A stretch of DNA of 40,178 nt, from assembly GCA_019057975.1 (NCBI GenBank), contig JAHLWJ010000004.1:1-40178 (forward strand), given 5' to 3'. The stretch is from Promethearchaeota archaeon (GTDB lineage: Archaea > Asgardarchaeota > Lokiarchaeia > Sigynarchaeales > SOKP01). Every line of letters starts with the position of its first letter. Position 1 is the first letter of the stretch. Below are positions 26,772-33,118 of the stretch, one piece after another. Below the pieces are notes generated by a model that saw only the letters and a list, made by a program, of their open reading frames with translations, made no database searches and was not told where the DNA came from. Position numbers and translations under genes: made by a program.

Positions 26772-26780
26772 TTTTTTTTT
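26772..26780 (+). terminator. T9 run after alkylsulfatase-like copy 2
   Basis: Nine T residues about 50 nt past the stop codon; a plausible U-tract terminator before the ADP-ribosylglycohydrolase-like gene. Confidence 0.45.
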
Positions 26781-26847
26781 AATTCACATTTTTAATAATA
26801 ATTATTGAAAAAAAATATGAAGAATAGAAAGAAAAAATGATTGTATC

Positions 26848-27972
26848 ATGATTGAATTAAGTTATAAAGAATATTACAATAGAGTTTTTGGATCCTGGTT
26901 AGGTAGAGTCGCAGGAGACTTTGTAGGCATCCCAGTTGAGGCGTGGCCTTACGAAACTATTTTGAAAAAATATGGTGATATAACAGATTATCCCGAACCT
27001 ATAAATTTAAACCATGTAAACGATGATGAAATGTATGAAATTGTTGCGTTGATCGCTATGGAAAAATATGGTATAAATCTAACCGCACAACAAATTGGTC
27101 AAGAATGGCTAAACCTTCTTAGTAGAGAGGATAATATCTTTACTGCTGAAAAAATCGCATATGATAATCTTGAAGCCGGGGTTTTGCCGCCTAAATCTGG
27201 TATCCTTAATAATTTCTATTATGATTTCATAGGAGCTCAGATGCGAGCTGATATATGGGGGCAGATTTCTCCAGGATGCCCGGAAATAGCCAAAAAATAC
27301 GCCCAAATGGATGGTTCTATTTCTCACGCAGGAGTTGGGATAGAAGGAGAGGTTTTTCTTGCTGTGTTGATATCTCAAGCTTTTTTTGAGTCAGATATAA
27401 AGAAGAACATTAAAAATGCCCTTAAATACCTCCCCCCTGAAAAAGATAGTTTATATACTCAGATGGTACTGAAGGCAATTGATATTTATGAGAATAATAA
27501 GACGGATTTTAGAGCTGCAAGGAAAATTCTTATTGAGGAATATTGGATCAAAAAAGTCGTTAGCAAAGTTCTTCGATCATCTTTAGTTTTCCAAAGAGAT
27601 TTCGTAAGATCTCTAGTAATAAATTCTGGTCTAGGGAAGATCCATACCTTACCCAATATTGGAATAATAATACTTTCACTTCTATATGGTGCTCAGGATA
27701 AAGAAGATCCGTTTGGACGATCAATCTGTATCGCTGCGATGATGGGGTACGATACTGATTGTAATTGTGGGAATATTGGAGCACTTATGGGCGTTCAACT
27801 TGGAGCCAACAAAATCCCTGCAAAATGGAAGGTTCCTTTACAAGATACTTTTTCTACATTTGTAAAAGGGCATGAAAAATGGAAGATTTCTGAATTAGCG
27901 CGGAGAATATCCAAAATTGGAGAAAAATTAATACAAGAGAAAGCTAACAACTTAGTTATAATAAAAACATAG
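26848..27972 (+). CDS. ADP-ribosylglycohydrolase-like (DraG/ARH fold) protein
   Basis: 374 aa. The dinuclear-metal motifs of the family are recognisable: GRVAGDFVGIPVE near residue 15, NDDEMYEIVAL near residue 52 (in place of TDDTQM), SHAGVGIEGEVF near residue 155, and GYDTDCNCGNIGALMG near residue 310 (in place of GGDTDTNAA). These cover the metal-binding aspartates. Members remove ADP-ribose from proteins or cleave other ADP-ribosyl compounds. DraG controls nitrogenase, but no nitrogenase genes are present here, so the target is open. It stands alone after a T9 run, with about 280 nt of non-coding sequence following. Confidence 0.85.
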   Translation: MIELSYKEYYNRVFGSWLGRVAGDFVGIPVEAWPYETILKKYGDITDYPEPINLNHVNDDEMYEIVALIAMEKYGINLTAQQIGQEWLNLLSREDNIFTAEKIAYDNLEAGVLPPKSGILNNFYYDFIGAQMRADIWGQISPGCPEIAKKYAQMDGSISHAGVGIEGEVFLAVLISQAFFESDIKKNIKNALKYLPPEKDSLYTQMVLKAIDIYENNKTDFRAARKILIEEYWIKKVVSKVLRSSLVFQRDFVRSLVINSGLGKIHTLPNIGIIILSLLYGAQDKEDPFGRSICIAAMMGYDTDCNCGNIGALMGVQLGANKIPAKWKVPLQDTFSTFVKGHEKWKISELARRISKIGEKLIQEKANNLVIIKT

Positions 27973-28254
27973 TGTGTTTTACAAATAGATCGGTAAAATT
28001 TAATTTTCAGTTTATTCAGCCCTTTATTTCTTAAACCTTACAACATCAAAAGTGATAGTGCAATTCTTCGCTCGAGTTGGATGTGTAGCATATTCATTTT
28101 ATAGGATTAGAGTTCAAGGAACTTTTTCACCAATTTTAAAAATTAAATTAGGGATTTCAAAGTTTAAAATTTTTATATGGAAACAGTATAAAATTTATTA
28201 TACTAAATATATTTGAATTGATAATTATCAAAAAAAATTAAAACATGAATAAAA
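27973..28254. other. Intergenic region with possible gene debris and the NMO-like promoter
   Basis: No intact gene. On the minus strand, 28170 down to 28024 reads like the end of a protein (ending THPTRAKNCTITFDVVRFKK) but with in-frame TGA and TAA, so it may be a relic or chance. TATA-like sequence near 28195-28213 lies before ATG 28255. Confidence 0.3.
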
Positions 28255-29439
28255 ATGATACATACAAAATTCCAAGAGATAATTGGGACGAAGCATCCAA
28301 TCATACAAGCCGGTAAAATTGAGGAAGTCCCTCAATTTCGGTAAATGGGGCCATATGCTACGACTAAGTTATGCATAGCCGTGGCAAAAGAAGGCGGATT
28401 GGGCTTAATCTCGACGATTGGCATGGCAGGTCCTGATGTGAATTTTATACCTGAGAAAGATCGAAAACTTGATTTCGGAGTTGGTGGTACCCCCAAAAAT
28501 GTTCTTAAACAAACTATAAGGTATGTTTATGAAAAACTCAAGGATTATCCCGAAGCAAAATTTGGTGTTAATATACCAATTGCTAAAGAATTCACTATGG
28601 TGTCAAGACAATTTATGAAAGCCGTTATTGAGATTTTTGAAGAAACACCAGAAGTGAAGAATCAGTTAAATGTTATGGTGACATCCGCGGGAGATCCGCT
28701 TCCTTGGGCTATAGATGCGAGAGAAAAGGGATCTAAAAGGTCATTTCTTGAAATCAAGAAGGAATTACCTTCAGTAATTTGGTGTCAGGTGTGCCCAAAT
28801 GTGAGAGGGTCAAAAAGAGCTGAGAGATCTGGTGTAGATATTATCATAGCATCAGGGAGGGAAGGAGGAGCTCATTGTGCTTGGAGAGACACGTCTTCAA
28901 TGGTTCTACTCCCTGAGGTAGTTAGAACTGTCAATTTACCTGTTGTTGGTGCTGGAGGTTTTGCTGATGGTGCTTCATTAGCAGCAGCTCTCGCTTTGGG
29001 AGCTATAGGAGTTCAAATGGGCACACGGTTCATCGCTACCCAAGAAGGTGATTTTGAACAAATGTGGAAAGAGCAACTAGTAAAAGCCACTGAATTTGAC
29101 ACGATTGTTGGAAGAGGAATATTCGGACCTATGAGATTCTTAATTAACCGAGCCTCTCTTGAGGTTATTGATGAAACTATTAAGGGTGCTTCGGATCTAT
29201 ATCGTGGTAAACCTTGTCCATCAACTGATGAAATTCGCAAACTAGAGGAGCGAGGATTCAGAAAACTAGTAGATGAGGATGAAAATGAAAGTCTTATGAA
29301 CGCAGGTGTCGTCACCGGTAGAATTCACTCAATACCAACGGTCCATGATTTAATTCAAAGTATAATGACTGAAGCAGAAGAAATTATTTTAAACTTGCCA
29401 AATAAAGTAAAAAAAGAAGAAAATATTATAATAGAGTGA
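28255..29439 (+). CDS. NMO/FabK-like FMN-dependent oxidoreductase (copy B), interrupted by a predicted 30-nt BHB intron
   Basis: The frame begins at ATG 28255 (MIHTKFQEIIGTKHPIIQA), which matches the N-termini of copies A and C (ETNITKMLGIKHPI). After codon 20 it runs into TAA at 28342-28344, then continues in the same frame from 28345 with MGPYATTKLCIAVAKEGGLG. Removing 28315-28344 gives one 384-aa protein with HPIIQAGMGPY, the family's first FMN-binding strand. Other motifs: IIASGREGGAH, VVGAGGFADG and VQMGTRFIAT. Without splicing, translation could restart at ATG 28345 and give 364 aa lacking the first barrel strand. It differs from copies A and C (extra segment LDFGVGGTPKN; Pro replaced by Gly before MGP). 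The thiolase starts 6 nt after the stop, so they form an operon; an acyl-CoA-related role is inferred. Confidence 0.82.
28315..28344 (+). other. Predicted bulge-helix-bulge (tRNA-endonuclease-type) intron, 30 nt
   Basis: Inner helix: 28316-28324 pairs with 28330-28338, 9 Watson-Crick pairs, loop AAGUC. 5' bulge: 28313-28315 (GUA). Central helix of 4 bp: 28309-28312 (GCCG) with 28339-28342 (CGGU; one G-U pair). 3' bulge: 28343-28345 (AAA). The outer helix is weak (A28308-U28346, mismatch, C28306-G28348). Cleavage after the second base of each bulge removes exactly 28315-28344, takes out the TAA stop and joins GGU to AUG in frame. As in archaeal pre-tRNAs, the central helix pairs 5' exon with the intron's 3' part. 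Confidence 0.7.
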
Positions 29440-29445
29440 TTAAAA

Positions 29446-30759
29446 ATGAAAGAATTAAAAGAATGTGTAGTTATTGATACCATTAGAACCCCAGTTGGAA
29501 AATCAGGTCGAGCACAAATGAAAAAACTTGGAGGTGTATATCGAGAATGTTCAGCTCAAGATTTATTAGTCACTGTTTTAAGAGCCATAGTCGATAGAAC
29601 AAAAGAAAGGTGTCCGGATTTTGATCCAAAGGAGATTGAGGATTGTCATGTGGGTTGTTTATCACAATTTGGAGAACAAGGCGGTAATATCGCAAGAATA
29701 GCATTATTGTTAGCAGGATTACCCCAAGAAATAGCAGGAGCAACTGTAAACAGATACTGTAATGCAGGGCTTCAAGCCGTAAATACAGTAGCAAATGCGA
29801 TAAGAGTAGGTGATGGAGACATTTGCATAGCAGCGGGTGTAGAGTCAATGACACATTATGCGATGGCTTCAGATATGCAAATAACAAGAATGATCCCAAA
29901 CTATCCAATGATAATGTCTCCAGCATGGGCTAATGAACCATTGAAAAGTATCGTACCACAAGGTGTTTCTTCAGAGATGATAAACGATAGGTTCGGATTT
30001 ACACGAGAAGAATTGGATCAATTTGGCGTTTGGAGTCATCAGAAAGCTACTAAAGCAATGCGTAATGAAGAAGAGTATTCCAAACGTGTGGTACCAGTTA
30101 CTTATCAGAAAAGATATACAGATGAAAATATGAAACCAATTAAAGATGAAAACACTGGAAAGCAAAAAGTTGAGGAGGTTACGATTACAAAAGATCAGAC
30201 AGTGCGAGAGATATATCTTGATGATCCAGAAAAGGGTTGGGAAATGATAAGTAAATTGAAACCGGTGTTCAGGGCTGCTAAAAAGGGTGGAAAAGTGACT
30301 GCAGGAAATTCTTCACAAATCGTTGATGGGGCAGCAGCAACCTTGTTAATGTCCCGAGAGAAAGCAGATGAGCTTGGATTAAAACCAATGGCAAGAATAC
30401 TTTCAACTGCTGTCGCTGGAGGGGATCCCATTATCATGTTATTGGCACCAATCCCTGCTATGAGAAGAGCATTAGATCGTGCAGATCTCACAGTGGATGA
30501 TATGGATATAATCGAGCCTAATGAAGCTTTCGCAAGTCCATGTTTGGCATTTGCTAAAGATTTCGGATATGAATTTGATGATCCCAGAGTCAATCCTACC
30601 GGGGGTGCTATCGCTATAGGTCATCCTATCGGAGCAAGTGGAGGAATCTATTTTACTGAAATGGTGCACTATATGAAAAATTACAATAAAAAATATGGCG
30701 TTCAATTAATGTGTGGCGGCTTCGGTGTAGGTATTGCATCGGTAGTTGAAGCTCTTTAA
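29446..30759 (+). CDS. Acetyl-CoA acetyltransferase / 3-ketoacyl-CoA thiolase
   Basis: 437 aa. All thiolase catalytic residues are present: nucleophile Cys105 in NRYCNAGLQA, His393 in GHPIGASG, and Cys423 in the C-terminal CGGFGVG. NEAF precedes the His segment. The protein is about 40 residues longer than classical thiolases, with an extra loop around residues 215-260 (KDENTGKQKVEE region). It either splits 3-ketoacyl-CoA or condenses acetyl-CoA. It follows the NMO-like gene by 6 nt. Unlike many archaeal thiolases it has no DUF35 partner next to it and looks bacterial-type. A decayed hotdog thioesterase follows downstream. Confidence 0.95.
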   Translation: MKELKECVVIDTIRTPVGKSGRAQMKKLGGVYRECSAQDLLVTVLRAIVDRTKERCPDFDPKEIEDCHVGCLSQFGEQGGNIARIALLLAGLPQEIAGATVNRYCNAGLQAVNTVANAIRVGDGDICIAAGVESMTHYAMASDMQITRMIPNYPMIMSPAWANEPLKSIVPQGVSSEMINDRFGFTREELDQFGVWSHQKATKAMRNEEEYSKRVVPVTYQKRYTDENMKPIKDENTGKQKVEEVTITKDQTVREIYLDDPEKGWEMISKLKPVFRAAKKGGKVTAGNSSQIVDGAAATLLMSREKADELGLKPMARILSTAVAGGDPIIMLLAPIPAMRRALDRADLTVDDMDIIEPNEAFASPCLAFAKDFGYEFDDPRVNPTGGAIAIGHPIGASGGIYFTEMVHYMKNYNKKYGVQLMCGGFGVGIASVVEAL

Positions 30760-30807
30760 TTCACACTATAATTATAGACCAGTAATTAATAATATCAATT
30801 TTTTTTA

Positions 30808-31017
30808 CTCTCTTTATTAGTCTTTGAAGTATTAAATAATCCTGAATACAATATATCAGGTACGTTAAATGTAAAGTATCTTAAACCTATGCCAGTTAAA
30901 ACGGTTAATTTACATGCCAAGGTTAAAGAAATGGGAGAAAAAAAAGTTTCATATGAACTATAATCAGGTAAAAGTCTTTACGCTACTGGAGGAATAACTG
31001 CTTTATGTGTTGGTTAA
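30808..31017 (+). pseudogene. Remnant of a PaaI-like hotdog-fold thioesterase
   Basis: One frame reads LSLLVFEVLNNPEY, then SGTLNVKYLKPMPVKTVNLH, AKVKEMGEKKVSYEL, a TAA (30961-30963), and SGKSLYATGGITALCVG before the final TAA. The pattern N-V-x-Y-L-K-P-M-P is characteristic of PaaI-type thioesterases. There is no start codon, the N-terminal half of the domain is missing and an internal stop interrupts it, so it is a dead gene. It lies directly downstream of the thiolase in the same direction and was probably once part of that unit. It accounts for most of the 350-nt gap 30760-31109. Confidence 0.65.
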
Positions 31018-31109
31018 TAAAATATAAAAATTAGAAAATAATTCTTCTTTCGAAAGGTTTTAGATTTAAATTTATTTACTCAAAAAAATAAAAAAATTTG
31101 TATTATTGC

Positions 31110-33116
31110 TTATTTCTTTTTTGGCTTAAATAAAATTGCTGGTTTTGCACTGATTGAATAAGAAAAACCCGGTGATTCTTGAATATCTCCATATTTTGAC
31201 TTTAATTCTTCTAGGGTTCCCGAATCAAGAGCACGCGCATAACAAGCTTCAACACATATAGGTTGTTTCCCAATATCAAATCGATCAACGCAATAATTAC
31301 ATTTCTGCATCCTTGCTTTTTCTTCTTCGACGAATTGAGGCGCAGAATATGGACAAACATCTTTACATAAGTGGCCTGCGCAATTAAGACATCTCTCAGC
31401 TTCAGTTATAGCTGCTTCTTCACTGAAACCTAAAGTGACCTCCTTGAAATTAGAAACTCTCTCGGATGCTGACAGAAGTGGCATGGATTGGCGCTCTTTT
31501 TTCTCCGTCTCTGGGGGGATGTCGACTATTATTTCGGTTGCTGCAATTTCTGGACTTGATCTAACTCTAAGTACATCACCTTGAAGATAACGATGAATTT
31601 TAGATGCTGATTTTTGACCACTCGCGATCGCATCAATAATACTTGCTATACCGCTAAAGCAATCTCCGGCAACAAACAAGCCCTTGGTTCCAAGCATCAA
31701 AGTTTCAGAATCTGCGGTGATAGTACCCCTCTTACTGATTTTTATTATACCAGAATTACTAACTTCAGGAACTTGACCTATAGCAAAAATAACTGTATCA
31801 GCCTCTAAAGTGTGTTCTTCATCACTTACTACATCAAAGTGAGCTTCTCCATCATCATCAAATGTACATCCTGTAATCTCAAGACATCCTACTCCAGCTA
31901 CTTTTCCATTATTACTCAAAATTTTCGTGAAAGAACGAGAATCATAGATCTGAATTCCTTCTTCACGAGCTTGATCAACTTCCAATATATCTGCAGGCAT
32001 ATCATCACAACATTCAAGACATGATACACCTACTTCTGTAGCACCAAGACGACGGGCAGTGCGTGCACAATCCATCGCAACATTTCCACCACCTATGATT
32101 AATACTTTATTACCGAGTTTAACTTCTTTACCAAGATTAACATCTCGCATAAATGAAGTTCCTACTAGAACCCCGTCTAGATCAGCCCCAGGAATACTAA
32201 GTTTCTTCCCTTTATGAGCCCCAATTGCAACTAGTACTGCCCCATATCGCTGTTTTAATAGATCCTCTAATCCTTGATTTAGATCTATTAGAGTATTAAT
32301 CTTTATTTCAACCCCAAGTGCTTTAATGTAATCAATATCCCTGTTGAGAACATCACGTGGTAACCTGTGTTCTGGAATTCCTACGGCCAGCATACCTCCA
32401 GCACGGGACGACGCTTCAAAAATAGTAACACCATAACCCATTCTAATTAGGTCGTAAGCTGCTGCTAAACCTGCAGGACCAGACCCAATTATCGCAACTT
32501 TTTCTGATTGAGTTTGCAGTAAGCGTTTTGGCGGTTCTTCAGATACGTTATCTGCTACAAATCCTTTCAGTGCTTCAATAGCAATTGCTTGATCCACATC
32601 TTTTCGAGCACAAACCTCTTCGCAAGGATGAAGGCAAACACGACCACATACTGAAGGTAAAGGCATCCTCTGTCTAATTAAAGCTAAAGATTCCTTAAAC
32701 TTACCCTTAGCTATCAAAGCAGTGTACGCAGGGATATGAAGATGAACCGGGCATGCGATTTGACAAGGTGCTTGTAATTCACCATATGAGTATTTAGCGC
32801 CCATTTTTTCTTTTGAAATTAAGCCGCATGGAACTTCTTCCCGACATTTATCTTTATCAACTACAACAATCCCATCTTCCTCTCTTTTACTTATTGCCTC
32901 ATTCGGACAAACAAAAGCACAAACAGGTTCTTCACAATGATAACAATTTGAGATAAGATAGCTAGCAAAAATATTAGGATATGGACCTTCTTCTTGGTAA
33001 TTGATTCTCATCCATGATGCGGGACCTGACGGTTGGTCATGCCAATCTTTACATGCCACTCTACAAGCATTACAACCTGCGCACCTTGTTTGGTCAAAAT
33101 AAAATCCTACTTGCAT
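31110..33116 (-). CDS. DmsB-like ferredoxin subunit split by a GltD-like FAD/NAD(P) oxidoreductase
   Basis: 668 aa from ATG 33116. Residues 1-95 match the N-half of DmsB: C12, C15, C18, C22 and C58, C61, C66, C70, with KREEDGIVVVDKDKC. Residues 100-575 are a GltD-type flavoprotein: CQIACPVHLHIPAY and SVCGRVCLHPCEEVC clusters, FAD loop GSGPAG (211-216), NAD(P) loop GGGNVA (342-347) and a closing GDCFSG FAD motif. Residues 576-668 return to DmsB (C576, C579, C584, C588 with CPYSAPQF; C606, C609, C621, C625; then LEELKSKYGDI). It should pass electrons from NAD(P)H through FAD and several Fe-S clusters to the molybdoenzyme encoded 2 nt upstream. An upstream in-frame start would overlap that gene; the SD at 33125-33133 decides for ATG 33116. 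Confidence 0.85.
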   Translation of the reverse strand: MQVGFYFDQTRCAGCNACRVACKDWHDQPSGPASWMRINYQEEGPYPNIFASYLISNCYHCEEPVCAFVCPNEAISKREEDGIVVVDKDKCREEVPCGLISKEKMGAKYSYGELQAPCQIACPVHLHIPAYTALIAKGKFKESLALIRQRMPLPSVCGRVCLHPCEEVCARKDVDQAIAIEALKGFVADNVSEEPPKRLLQTQSEKVAIIGSGPAGLAAAYDLIRMGYGVTIFEASSRAGGMLAVGIPEHRLPRDVLNRDIDYIKALGVEIKINTLIDLNQGLEDLLKQRYGAVLVAIGAHKGKKLSIPGADLDGVLVGTSFMRDVNLGKEVKLGNKVLIIGGGNVAMDCARTARRLGATEVGVSCLECCDDMPADILEVDQAREEGIQIYDSRSFTKILSNNGKVAGVGCLEITGCTFDDDGEAHFDVVSDEEHTLEADTVIFAIGQVPEVSNSGIIKISKRGTITADSETLMLGTKGLFVAGDCFSGIASIIDAIASGQKSASKIHRYLQGDVLRVRSSPEIAATEIIVDIPPETEKKERQSMPLLSASERVSNFKEVTLGFSEEAAITEAERCLNCAGHLCKDVCPYSAPQFVEEEKARMQKCNYCVDRFDIGKQPICVEACYARALDSGTLEELKSKYGDIQESPGFSYSISAKPAILFKPKKK

Positions 33117-33118
33117 AT

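Noticed and set aside
27991..28000. CGGTAAAATT, also found at the intron's 5' boundary
   Set aside because: Ten bases in AT-rich sequence with no hairpin partner nearby; taken as chance.
28311..28345. Direct repeats CGGTAAA (28311-28317 and 28339-28345) as target-site duplication of a tiny mobile element
   Set aside because: Removing one 28-nt period does not restore the reading frame or the family motif, whereas the 30-nt BHB excision does. The 3' copy supplies the CGGT strand of the central helix and the AAA bulge of that fold.
30961..30963. In-frame TAA in the hotdog fragment as a recoded or spliced codon
   Set aside because: The fragment also lacks a start codon and its N-terminal half, no bulge-helix-bulge fold was seen around it, and TAA is not a known recoding codon in archaea.
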